Source: Bacteroidota bacterium (GTDB taxonomy: Bacteria; Bacteroidota; Bacteroidia; 2-12-FULL-35-15). Taken from it: a DNA stretch of 64,000 nucleotides. Each line of letters opens with the position of its first letter. The stretch's first letter is position 1. Shown one piece after another: positions 17,812 to 28,300 of this stretch. The notes under the pieces are model-generated. The model saw only the letters and a program-made list of their open reading frames with translations, ran no database searches and was not told where the DNA came from. A program made the position numbers and the translations under genes. Location: the NCBI GenBank assembly GCA_025963715.1, contig JAOQAG010000049.1, forward strand, positions 1 through 64,000, read 5' to 3'.

Positions 17812-18768
17812 TTATTCCTGCACGCCAATGTGCATGAGCGCATCACCCTGGTTGATCACCGGCTGGTTATTGATTCCCACGATGTAACCATCCACCGGCG
17901 AAATTAATTTTTCTTCGTGCTCGCCGTACGGATCACAGATCATGCCGATCAATTCTCCTTTTGCAATATGCGCCCCGTTTGTTTTGGATGTATGGAACAA
18001 ACCCGATGATTTGGCGCGTACCCAGGTGCTTTTGTTCAGTGCAACGGTTGGATTTGTTGGCAGATCCAGCTCGATCATTTCCAAATGTTTCATCAGGCGC
18101 AAACACCCGTTCATACCTTCGTTGATGGATAAATAATCAAAACGCGATGATTCACCGCCTTCAAAAACAAGGATCGGTTTTCCCTTTTTTGCCGCTTCTT
18201 TTCGCAATGTATTATCGCGGAAGGGCGAATTTAAAATAAGTGGCGGCGAAAATTTTTTACCAAGGTCGATGTTGATCTTATTATTGAACACACAGCGCAA
18301 CTGCGGATAGTTGTTGATCTTGGCGCCTCCTGTATGAAAATCAACACCGAAATCAATTTGCGGAATAATTTCATTCATCAGGTCGTATGCGATCCTGCTT
18401 CCCAGCGATCCTGTTTTGCTTCCCGGGAAACAGCGGTTCAGGTCGCGCCCGTCGGGCAGATCCCGTGTGCCCGATAAAAACGAAATGATATTGATCACCG
18501 GAATGGCAATGATGCTGCCGCAGATTGGTTTTTTTACATCATCGCGCGTGATCAGCCTGCGCACAATTTCGATCCCGTTGATCTCATCGCCGTGCATTCC
18601 TGCAAGGATCAGTAATGTAGGCCCCGGATTAATAGAGCGGAAAACATAAACCGGGATCTCAATCACCGTTTTTGTCGGAAGCTGGTACCAGTTTAAACTC
18701 ACCTGCGCATTTGTGCCAGGCTTAATGTCCATTCCGTTGATGTGAATGTTTTTAGTGGAGTAGTGCAT
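17812..18768 (-). CDS. Succinylglutamate desuccinylase/aspartoacylase family protein
   Basis: 318 residues, a zinc carboxypeptidase-fold amidohydrolase. The zinc-binding motif is GMHGDEINGIE (about residues 58-68); further active-site elements are DLNRCFPG, and DFHTGG with the third zinc-ligand histidine. The C-terminal domain (KGELIGMICDPYGEHEEKLISP) is the biotinyl-like lobe of AstE/aspartoacylases. In this context, upstream of which lie rimK and a RimB-like protease on the same strand, it is probably the deacylase/deglutamylase-type partner often encoded with RimK. A 376-bp repeat-rich gap separates it from rimK, so cotranscription is uncertain. Confidence 0.88.
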   Translation of the reverse strand: MHYSTKNIHINGMDIKPGTNAQVSLNWYQLPTKTVIEIPVYVFRSINPGPTLLILAGMHGDEINGIEIVRRLITRDDVKKPICGSIIAIPVINIISFLSGTRDLPDGRDLNRCFPGSKTGSLGSRIAYDLMNEIIPQIDFGVDFHTGGAKINNYPQLRCVFNNKINIDLGKKFSPPLILNSPFRDNTLRKEAAKKGKPILVFEGGESSRFDYLSINEGMNGCLRLMKHLEMIELDLPTNPTVALNKSTWVRAKSSGLFHTSKTNGAHIAKGELIGMICDPYGEHEEKLISPVDGYIVGINNQPVINQGDALMHIGVQE

Positions 18769-18841
18769 TCTTTTTTAATTATAAATGCTGAATTATAAAT
18801 GATGGATCAGCGCCATTTTTTTTAATTTGTCATTCGGAATT

Positions 18842-18986
18842 ACACACCCCTAACCCCTCTCAAGAGGGGAATGTATCCTACATACATTAATGTCTTTTAT
18901 TGTTATTTCATAATTTTCTAAAAACTATAATTTCTATATTCTGTAGAATGATTCAATTCCCCTCTTGAGAGGGGTTAGGGGTGTGT
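18842..18986. repeat. R3 MITE-like element with perfect 31-bp inverted ends
   Basis: The arms are 18842-18872 (ACACACCCCTAACCCCTCTC...) and 18956-18986, exact reverse complements, around 83 bp of AT-rich sequence. A second copy with the internal part in the opposite orientation is at 53653-53803, and single or altered arms occur at 9083-9144 and 58476-58508. It has no coding capacity. Confidence 0.75.
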
Positions 18987-19015
18987 TCTGCATTCCAATC
19001 CCATAATAGCATTAC

Positions 19016-19125
19016 CCAGCAAACCAATGAACCAATGAACAAGTAAACCAATAAACGTAAAGCACACACAAATTAGTACATTAGTACAAATTGGTATTTA
19101 GTAGATACAGATTCGTAGTTTCGTT
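19016..19125. repeat. Word arrays downstream of rimK
   Basis: In minus-strand reading, about 20 nt after the rimK stop, comes a TACTAAATACCAATTTG / ACTAATGTACTAA array (about 19063-19120), then a TTTATTGGTTTACTTGTTC array ending in TTTGCTGG (19016-19062). Both are sense relative to rimK, as after the other genes in the window. Confidence 0.55.
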
Positions 19126-19144
19126 TTTTATTCGCTATTCGTAC

Positions 19145-20032
19145 TTATGCGTCATGATTAAACTCATTCCTTTCAATATACTCAATGATCTTTCCCGCAA
19201 TATCCACGCCCGTTGCGCCTTCAATACCTTCCAATCCCGGCGATGAATTTACTTCCATTACCAATGGGCCGCGCGATGATTGCAGCATATCCACACCCGC
19301 AACCGCCAATCCTAATTTTTTTGCCGCTTTGATCGCCGTTTCGCGTTCTTCTTTTGTAAGTTCGATCACGTTAGCGCTTCCACCGCGGTGTAAATTACTG
19401 CGGAATTCACCCGGTAAGCCCTGGCGTTTCATGGCGCCTACAATTTTTCCGTCTACAATAAATGCACGAATATCCGCGCCGCCCGCTTCTTTTATAAATT
19501 CCTGCACAAGAATGTTCGCTTTCAAAGCCAGGAACGATTCGATCACCGATTTTGCCGATTTATGTGTTTCCGCCAAAATTACCCCGATGCCTTGTGTACC
19601 TTCTAATAGCTTGATCACACAAGGCGCACCGCCAACCTGTTCCAATACCGTTTCAATATTTTTTGGTGCCGATGCAAATGCTGTTTTCGGCATCCCGATC
19701 CCTGCTTTTGCTAATAATTGCAAGCTTCTCAGCTTATCGCGGGAACGCACCAGCGCCTGTGATTCCACAGATGAAAATACTTTCATCTGCTCAAACTGGC
19801 GCACTACGGCTGCTCCGTAAAACGTCACGGAAGTGCCAATTCGCGGAATGATCGCATCAATACCCGTAACTTCCTTTCCACCGTAAAAAATATGCGGATT
19901 TCCTTTTTCGATCACCAGCACACATTTTAAATGGTCGAGCACCATCACTTCGTGGCCGCGTTGTTCGGCTGCTTCAACTAATCTGCGGGTGGAGTATAAT
20001 TTAGGTCCGCGTGACAGGATCGCTATTTTCAT
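19145..20032 (-). CDS. rimK: RimK-type alpha-L-glutamate ligase
   Basis: 295-residue ATP-grasp ligase. In E. coli RimK adds glutamates to the C-terminus of ribosomal protein S6. It has the N-terminal ATP-grasp entry [20 protein letters not shown], a nucleotide-binding [14 protein letters not shown] near 143, and the Mg/ATP motif [14 protein letters not shown] near the C-terminus. The protease-like gene is 12 nt upstream on the same strand and an aspartoacylase-like gene is downstream, giving the known rim-type triad of ligase, retropepsin-like protein and AstE-like hydrolase. Whether the target here is S6 or another peptide is not shown by the window. Confidence 0.92.
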   Translation of the reverse strand: MKIAILSRGPKLYSTRRLVEAAEQRGHEVMVLDHLKCVLVIEKGNPHIFYGGKEVTGIDAIIPRIGTSVTFYGAAVVRQFEQMKVFSSVESQALVRSRDKLRSLQLLAKAGIGMPKTAFASAPKNIETVLEQVGGAPCVIKLLEGTQGIGVILAETHKSAKSVIESFLALKANILVQEFIKEAGGADIRAFIVDGKIVGAMKRQGLPGEFRSNLHRGGSANVIELTKEERETAIKAAKKLGLAVAGVDMLQSSRGPLVMEVNSSPGLEGIEGATGVDIAGKIIEYIERNEFNHDA

Positions 20033-20044
20033 ATAGACAAGGAA

Positions 20045-20500
20045 TTAAGGTTTAGATTTTTTCTTTTTTATAGGGGGAGGAATATTATTTAATAAGGAAA
20101 CATCCACTACAAAACGCTTTTTTAATAATTTTCTGCCGATCAGCACCGGGTAGCGCATTGTGCCACGGTCGGTTAACGAAATTAATGAATTAATCCGTCG
20201 CCGCCCGATCTTTATTACCGTTTTTATAATGTAACGCTTTTCCATTTCGCCGAATGAATTTTTGATCTCTTTCTGAAAATAAGAAGAAAATTGCTGCTCT
20301 TTTTCGGTATAATCCGGGTGGCTGGGATCCAGTAATTTAAAATACAAAATGCCGTTTTCTTCCCGGATATCGTGGCAGTGCAATGCAGTGGTATAAGCGC
20401 CGGTATCCACCTTTGCGGTAATATTGAACAATCCGAGTTCCGGAAAATCAATAAGCTCCCTGCGACCGATCGTTTGTTTTGCTTTTGCGCTTTGCATCAT
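20045..20500 (-). CDS. RimB-like retropepsin/'ATP-dependent zinc protease' family protein
   Basis: 151 residues from the ATG at 20498-20500; a second ATG follows immediately. An ATG farther upstream would add about 63 residues of hydrophobic translation from a low-complexity AAACAATAAAA tract and is not credible. The core has KVDTGAYTTALH with Asp32 in the DTGA motif of retropepsin-like proteins (PF05618), then KIGRRRINSLISLTDRGTMRYPVLIGR, the second conserved block. The gene directly precedes rimK, as in rimBK operons, and probably modifies or controls RimK products. Cytosolic. Confidence 0.82.
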   Translation of the reverse strand: MMQSAKAKQTIGRRELIDFPELGLFNITAKVDTGAYTTALHCHDIREENGILYFKLLDPSHPDYTEKEQQFSSYFQKEIKNSFGEMEKRYIIKTVIKIGRRRINSLISLTDRGTMRYPVLIGRKLLKKRFVVDVSLLNNIPPPIKKKKSKP

Positions 20501-20980
20501 GTGTGTTAAATCCAATGCAAGATAAAAAAGAAGTAGACAATAGACAAGGAAAAAGAAGCAGACAAAGGAAAAAAATAAACGGCAGTGGGCAAATAGGCAA
20601 ATAAAAAAATAAACAATAAAAAGGCAACAGCCCAAAAGGAAACAAATAATAAAAAACGGGCAAAAAATAATAATTGACAACCTCAGCAAATTAAAAACAA
20701 TTGAAATCCGAAAGTTTATACCCAGCTTATAACTGTTTTATTAAAATTTTTAATCAACGCGTCATTGCGAGGGCTTTTCGCCCGAAGCAATCTCATTCTG
20801 GATTATACACTGGTGTGAGATTGCTTCGGGCGAAAAGCCCTCGCAATGACGTTCTTAAAATAATTTCTTTTCATGGTGCAAAATTCCGGATACTTAATTA
20901 AAAACAAATAAAACCTTTTGCGTCTTTGCGGCAAAAAATGCTCCGTAGGAACAACCTGCATTATTCGTACTTTCGTAAAA
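20501..20980. repeat. Intergenic region with an R1 element
   Basis: 20520-20690 is an A-rich low-complexity tract (AAGAAGTAGACAATAGACAA-like words). 20702-20900 is a complete R1 element: the left end AAATCCGAAAGTTTATACCC is similar to the element end at 38256, the central palindrome is at 20760-20851, and the right end is GGATACTTAATT. A short TTTTGCGTCTTTGCGG word follows at 20915. A -7-like TACTTTCG at 20968-20975 precedes the next gene by 5 nt. Confidence 0.6.
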
Positions 20981-22036
20981 ATGGAAATTTACGATTACAT
21001 CATTGCCGGGCAGGGAATTGCCGGAACGGTATTAGCACAAACATTGCTGTTGCAGGGAAAATCGGTGCTGGTTATTGATGATCCCGCTTTATCCAAAGCA
21101 TCAAAAATTGCGGCAGGATTATACAATCCCGTTGTCTTCAAACGCCTTGTAAAAAGCTGGTTGGCAGATGAGCTAATCCCTGTAATGGATGATTTTTACA
21201 CAGGATCGGAAAAATTACTGAATACGAATTTTTATTTCAAAAAACAGATCGTAAAAATTTTTACCGAAGAAAACGAAAAAGCATTTTGGCTTAAAAAGAC
21301 AAATGAGGAGGTCGGGCGTTATTTAAGCAAAACCATCCAGGACGATTTTTTAAATACGATCATCTATAATCCGCTTGGTTCCTCGGAAGTGATCCATGCA
21401 GGAAATCTGGATACACAAAAATTCCTTTCCGCTTTCCGCGATCATTTTGCCAAAAATAATTGTTTGCTGGAAGAAAAACTGGAGTATGACCAATTACAAA
21501 TTACTGAAAATTCAGTAACCTATAAAAATAGAAGCGCTTCAAAAATTATTTTTTGCGAAGGCTTTAAAGTGCTTGAAAATCCTTATTTCCAGTGGCTGCC
21601 GTTTAAGCTTACCAAAGGTGAGATCATTACCATTCAGCTGGATGCAGGAAACGAAATTCCGGTTGATAAAGTGATCAACAAAGGTGTTTTTATTTTACCG
21701 CTTGGGAATAATACTTACAAAGTGGGTGCAACCTACGAATGGGCTGATCTTACCGAAATGCCTACCGAAAAAGGTAAATCTGACCTGATCGATAAATTAA
21801 ATAAAGTTATTAAAGTACCGTTTACCGTCATTGATCACCAGGCTGGCATCCGGCCAACGGTAAACGACCGGCGCCCGCTTTTAGGCATTCATCCGCAGTA
21901 TCCGGCATTGGGTGTATTTAACGGCATGGGAACAAAAGGCGTAATGCTGGCCCCATTTTTTGCAAAACAATTGGTGAATTTTTTGGAAAATAACATCCCG
22001 CTTGACCCGGAAGTGGATCTTAAAAGGTGTAAATAA
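20981..22036 (+). CDS. FAD-dependent oxidoreductase (DAO family)
   Basis: 351 residues from the ATG at 20981. The FAD-binding dinucleotide fold is right at the start (YIIAGQGIAGTVLA, then VLVIDD), which supports this start; the upstream in-frame ATG at 20918 lies in repeat sequence. The C-terminal part has AGIRPTVNDRRPLLG and a final GMGTKGVMLAPF, the pattern of D-amino-acid/glycine oxidase-like enzymes that close over the flavin. The substrate is unknown. It is transcribed alone, with a word array directly after its stop. Confidence 0.85.
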   Translation: MEIYDYIIAGQGIAGTVLAQTLLLQGKSVLVIDDPALSKASKIAAGLYNPVVFKRLVKSWLADELIPVMDDFYTGSEKLLNTNFYFKKQIVKIFTEENEKAFWLKKTNEEVGRYLSKTIQDDFLNTIIYNPLGSSEVIHAGNLDTQKFLSAFRDHFAKNNCLLEEKLEYDQLQITENSVTYKNRSASKIIFCEGFKVLENPYFQWLPFKLTKGEIITIQLDAGNEIPVDKVINKGVFILPLGNNTYKVGATYEWADLTEMPTEKGKSDLIDKLNKVIKVPFTVIDHQAGIRPTVNDRRPLLGIHPQYPALGVFNGMGTKGVMLAPFFAKQLVNFLENNIPLDPEVDLKRCK

Positions 22037-22055
22037 CGCTGATGCGTTGTTTTAT

Positions 22056-22300
22056 TAGTTCAATTGTTCAATAGTTCATTGGTTTGCTGTACGCAGATGT
22101 TGTATTAAATACATTTAATTTGCTGGGTGCAGAAAAAAGGAAAGCACTCAAAAATATCAATCTTTACACAGCAAACTTTAAACTAAGTACCTGTAGGCGC
22201 TAGGCTCTGCCTAGTGACAAATATTGAATGTCACTAGGCAGAGCCTAGCGCCTACTTGCGTACAGCAACTTTAAACTTTCTAACTTTAAACTTTGAACTT
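22056..22300. repeat. Word arrays around a perfect 27-bp palindrome
   Basis: 22056-22097 is a sense array (AGTTCATTGG words) ending TTTGCTGTACGCAG. 22193-22219 and 22229-22255 are exact 27-bp inverted arms (GTAGGCGCTAGGCTCTGCCT...) with a 9-nt loop. About 22263-22300 is the antisense CTTTAAACTTTGAACTT array just ahead of the macroglobulin gene. The hairpin lacks a U-tract, so it is not a standard terminator. Confidence 0.7.
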
Positions 22301-22368
22301 ATTTTTTATGGAATTTTGAATTAAATACATCTCAATTTAAAAACATTCACTTTAAAAACATTCCGGTT

Positions 22369-25300
22369 ATGAAAATAAAAAAAACATTCTTCCTCGTGAT
22401 CATTGCTCTTGCCAGTATTGCAGGAGCTTTTAGCGTTTACAGCCACCAGGGATTTTACAAACAATCGCTGCTGATCTTCCCCAAAGGCAGCACCTACGAA
22501 AAGGAATGGAAAAAAGTGGATTCGCTTACGGGGAAAGGTTTGACAAAATCGGCGCTGGAAGTAGTGCAGGGAATTTATGACAGATCCAAAGCCGAAAATA
22601 ATTCCTCCCAGTTTGTAAAAGCCATTATCCACCGCATGAAGCTGGAACAATACATGGAAGAATATTCACTGGTAAAATCGCTTAATAAATTAGAAGAAGA
22701 AGCCAAAGAAGCAACCTATCCCGTAAAGCCGGTGCTGCAATCCATGATCGCCGAAAGCTACTGGCAATATTACCAGAACAACCGCTGGAAATTTTATAAC
22801 CGAACGGCTACTACCAATTTTGATAACAGCGATATTACCACCTGGGACCTGAAAACCATTTTTTCGAATGTTGTAAAAAATTACGAAGCATCGCTCCAAC
22901 ATACCGATTCGCTCAAACGCACACCGCTTAATATCTATGACGATGTGTTGATCGTTTCACTTACCGATGCCCGCAAATTCCGCCCGACATTATATGATTT
23001 CCTGGCGCACCGTGCCGTTGATTTTTACATGAACGAAGAGCCGGACATCATCCGCCCCGTTTATAAATTCGAACTGAATTCAGAAAGCTATTTCTGGAAT
23101 GCAGCCGATTTCTCAAAATTAAAGATCGAATCACCCGATACACTTTCTTCCAAATTTTATGCGATCCGCATTTTGCAGGATTTAACCGCGTTCCATTTAC
23201 ACGATGAAAATCCGCAGGCATTGATCGATGTGGATCTGAAACGCTTACAATTTGTAAAAAATAAATCCGTTTCCGAGATCAGGGACAGTTTGTATTTAAC
23301 ATCGCTGCAGCAGCTGGAGCAAAAATATACGGCCGATCCTGCTTCCGCAGAAATAAATTACGGGATCGCGAAAGTATACATGGCAAAGGCAGCGAAGTAC
23401 AATCCGCAGCAATCGGAAGAAAATAAAGGGTACAACAAACAAGCGTTGGAAGTATGTGAATCGGTCATGAAAAAATATCCGGGAACGTATGGCGCTATCA
23501 ATTGCAATGTGTTAAAATCACAGATCGAAGCGCATTCGCTGGATTTTATTACCGAAAAAGCAACCGTTCCGGGTCAGCCATTCCGGGCACTGCTTACGTA
23601 CAAAAATTTAAAAACCGTGTACGTGCGCGTTGCAAAAATGGACATTGATAAATACAATAAATCCATTGAACGCTTTTACGGCGAAGAGCTGATCAAACAA
23701 TATTTGAAATTACCATTCATACAGGAATTCCAGGTAACTGTTCCCGATGACGGCGATTACCAGTTGCACACCACAGAAATGAAGATCCCCGAATTACCGC
23801 TCGGGCATTATGTGATCCTGGCTGCATCCGACAAATCTTTTTCCTATAAAAATAACGGTGTGGCGTATGGCGCGATGTGGATTTCCAACATCAGCTACAT
23901 CAACCGCAGAACAACAACCGGTGGTTATGATTTTTATGTGCAGCACCGCAGTACCGGTTTTCCGTTAAAAAATGTGTCAGCGCAGTTGTATTACGAAAAA
24001 TACAATTACACCAGCCGCAAATACGAATATGTGAAAGGCGAAAAATATAGCAGCGACGACAAAGGATCTTTTTATGTTGCTCCCGGAGATGAATACCGCA
24101 ATTACACCATTGATTTTACATACAATGAGCCTTCACCGGAAGGGACAGGTGAAACCGACCGTTTGCAAACGGATAACGGCTTGTACATGTATAAAGAATC
24201 GCCGCGGGATAAGATCAAAGAGCCGCGTACATTTTTCTTTACCGACAGGGCCATTTACCGTCCCGGGCAAACCGTTTATTTTAAAGGGATCATGATCCGT
24301 ACAAACGGCGAAACGAACGAGATCATGCCAAACACGCCTACAACTGTTACATTTTACGATGTGAATTCGCAAAAAATAACCGAGCTGAATTTAAAAACAA
24401 ACGAGTACGGAACATTCAACGGAACGTTTACAACGCCGGTGGGTGTGCTCAACGGACAAATGTACCTGGCGAACGGAAGCGGCTCCATTTATTTTTCGGT
24501 GGAAGAATACAAACGTCCGAAATTTGATGTATCGTTTAATCCCGTGGAAGGAAATTATCGCCTGGACGAAAACATAAAAGTAAATGGTACGGCAAAAGCA
24601 TATTCGGGAGCTAATATTGATGGTGCTGCTGTGAAATACCGCGTGGTGCGCACTGCTTCTTTTCCGTATTGGTGGTATTACTGGCGCGGGTATTATCCGC
24701 AATCGCCGGAAATGGAAATTACCAACGGCGTAACCACCAGCAATGATACCGGCGCTTTTTTTATTGATTTTAAAGCGATCCCGGATCTGAGCATTCCTAA
24801 ATCCTATCAACCTACGTATTCCTATATCGTTTATGCGGATGTGACCGATCTGAACGGCGAAACACACAGCTCACAAACGTATGTAAGCGCTGCTTATACG
24901 GCATTGAAGCTGGATGTGCAGATCCCGGATCTGTTGGAAAAAGAAACCAAAGATGCGTTCGCGATCTCCACCACCAACATGAGCGGACAGTTTCAAACGG
25001 CGCAGGGAAAAATAGAGATCTACAAATTAAAACAACCGGAAAAAACATATCGTTCGCGTTTGTGGAGCAAGCCCGATAAATACATTATCAGTAAAGAAGA
25101 GTTTGAGAAATCTTTCCCGAAAGATGAATACAAGGATGAGAATAACATGTACCAATGGGAGCGTGGCGAAAAAGTGTTTGAAAGATCATTCAGCAATCAC
25201 ATCAACGTAACCGCAATGCACAACGGCGAAAAAATAAATGATTCCGTTCGTATTCCCAACCTTCCGGCATGGAAACAGGGCAGCTACGTGATGGAAGCGC

Positions 25301-28300
25301 ACAGCAAAGATGCATACGGCGAAGACGTGAAAGATGTAAAATATTTTACCGTGTATTCCAATGCTGCTGTAGAAGTTCCGGGCAACGAAATCAACTGGTT
25401 TAACATGCTTACCACACAGCCGGTGGAACCGGGCGGAAAAGCAGCATTTGTGATCGGATCAAAAGAAGAAAATGTAACCGTGCTGTATGAGATCGAAAGC
25501 AAAGGCGTGATTGTTAAAAAAGAATTCATCACATTAAATAAAGAGCAAAAACGGATCGAGATCCCGGTAACGGAAAACGACCGCGGTAACATTGCATTCC
25601 ATTGTGCATTTGTAAAAGATAACCGCACGTATCTACAAGGCAGCGTGGTAACGGTTCCGTATACCAATAAAGAACTGGACCTGGAATTTGAAACTTTCCG
25701 GAATAAACTGCAACCCGGACAACTGGAAGAATGGAAAATAAAGATCAAAGATAAAACCGGCGATAAGTTTGCTGCCGAAATGATGGCCACGCTGTACGAT
25801 GCGTCCCTGGATGCATTCAGGCCGAATAATTGGAACTTTGATATTTACCAGCGTTATTATTCGCAGCTCAACTGGGAAACAACCGGTGGTTTTGGAACAG
25901 TGAATGCACAATTGTTTACCAACGGATGGAATTTATTTCCGGCTGCTGCATATCGTTATTACGATCGTTTGAATTGGTTTGGATACAATAATAACGGCCG
26001 TTATTACGATGATGACCAGGTATACACCCGGGGAGCAAGAGCAGAAGGTGCAGCGGCTTACACCTATGCATGGGCTACTCCGGATTCGGCGCCAGCTGCG
26101 CCAGCAGAGCAAAAAGCATTGGAAGAGGAAACCGAAAAAGGGGACAAGAAAAATGCTGCCGGAAAAGGAACCATTACCACAGGAAGCGTTGCCGGTCAGT
26201 TTGCAGATGAAACAACCGTAGCCGATAATCAAATGGACAGGTTATTCGGAGGTAGCATCGATGGAAAATCCGGAGAACGGCAGGACCTTACAAAAGTAGC
26301 GGCACGCAGCAATTTTGCTGAAACTGCATTTTTTTATCCGGCTATGGAAACCGATAAAGACGGTAACGTGATCATTAAATTTACCATTCCGGAAGCGCTT
26401 ACCAAATGGAAAATGATGGGATTCGCGCACACCAAAGATTTAAAATTCGGGATGATCCAGAAAGAGCTGGTAACACAAAAAGACCTGATGGTGATCCCGA
26501 ATGCACCGCGCTTTTTCCGCGAAAACGACAAGATGGAATTCAGTACCAAAATTTCCAATTTATCGGACAATGAGCTTTCCGGAAATGCACAGATCTTTTT
26601 TTACGATGCTACAACGATGAAAGACATTACCGTGCAACTTTTAAAAACGGGTGAAAATGTACAACCGAAATTTACCGCTAAAAAAGGACAAAGCGCATTG
26701 GTGGTTTGGAACATCAACATCCCGGAAGGCATTGGTGCCATTATGTATAAAGTAGTGGCAAAATCGGGAAGCTATACCGATGGAGAAGAAATGGCATTGC
26801 CGGTATTGACCAATCGCATGCTGGTTACGGAAACATTACCATTGCCTGTGCGTGGCAACGAGACAAAAACATTCCGCTTCGAAAAGCTGATCTCGCAAAA
26901 TAACAATTCAACCACCTTGCGCAATCAGAAACTAACGTTGGAATTCACTTCCAACCCGGCCTGGTATGCTGTGCAATCCTTGCCTTACCTGATGGAATAT
27001 CCGTATGAATGCGCCGAACAAACATTCTCACGTTTTTATGCAAACAGTATTGCATCGCACATTGCCAATTCATCACCAAAAATAAAAGCAGTGTTCGACA
27101 GCTGGAAATCGCAAACGCCGGATGCGTTGGTTTCTAATCTTGAGAAAAACCAGGAATTAAAATCGCTGATGCTGGAAGAAACGCCATGGGTGCTGGATGC
27201 AAAAGATGAAACCGAGCGTAAAAAGCGTGTTGGCTTGTTGTTCGATCTGAATAAAATGAGCAACGAACTGGGCCGCGCCATGCAAAAACTGGAAAAAATG
27301 CAATCGCCGAACGGTGGCTTTCCATGGTTTGAAGGAATGCCGGATGACCGTTACATTACGCAGCACATTGTTACCGGTATGGGACACCTGGATCATTTGG
27401 GCGTGAAAAATATCCGGGAGGATAAACAAGTATGGAGCATGGTAAATGCCGGTGTAAAATACCTGGATAACCGCATCCGCGAAGATTATGAATGGATCCT
27501 GAAATACGATAAAGCGCACATCAGTGATAATCATTTGAGTTACGAGCAGATCCAGTATTTGTATGCCCGTAGCTATTTTAAAGACATTGCCATTGAGAAC
27601 CGAAATCAAAAAGCATTTGATTATTATTTGGGCCAGGAGAAAAAATACTGGCTGGAAAACAGTCGCTACATGCAGGGAATGATTGCACTGGCGCAAAACC
27701 GTTATGCGGATAAAACCACCGCTCTGGCGATCATGAAATCGCTGAAAGAAAATGCGCTGAACTCCGAAGAAATGGGAATGTACTGGAAAGAAAATTACGA
27801 AGGTTTTTACTGGTACCAGGCGCCAATTGAATCGCAGGCATTATTGATCGAAGCATTTGACGAGGTGACAAACGATAAAAAATCGGTGGACGATCTGAAA
27901 GTATGGTTATTAAAATCCAAACAAACACAGGATTGGAAAACCACCAAAGCAACTACCGAAGCAGTGTATGCCTTGTTATTGAGAGGCACCGATTGGCTCT
28001 CGACCGAAAGCAATGTGGAGATCAGCATGGGTGATGTAAAAATTGATCCGAAAAACCTGCCGGATGTAAAACAGGAAGCCGGTACCGGTTATTTTAAAAC
28101 ATCCTGGAGCGGTAGCAATATCAAACCGGAAATGGGTGAGATCACTGTTACTAAAAAAGACAATGGTGTAAGCTGGGGTGCGGTTTACTGGCAATATTTT
28201 GAACAGCTGGATAAGATCACGCCTTCGAAAACACCATTGGTGCTGAAAAAACAATTGTTCCTGCAAAAAAATACGGATGCAGGTCCGGTGATCGAACCCA

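Noticed and set aside
20501-20689. N-terminal hydrophobic extension of the RimB-like gene
   Set aside because: It is a translation of an A-rich low-complexity tract; the conserved domain starts right after the ATG at 20500.
20702-22036. TPP riboswitch and thi operon around the DAO-type gene
   Set aside because: No riboswitch consensus or thiamine gene is visible; the leader consists of an R1 element and a near-leaderless promoter.
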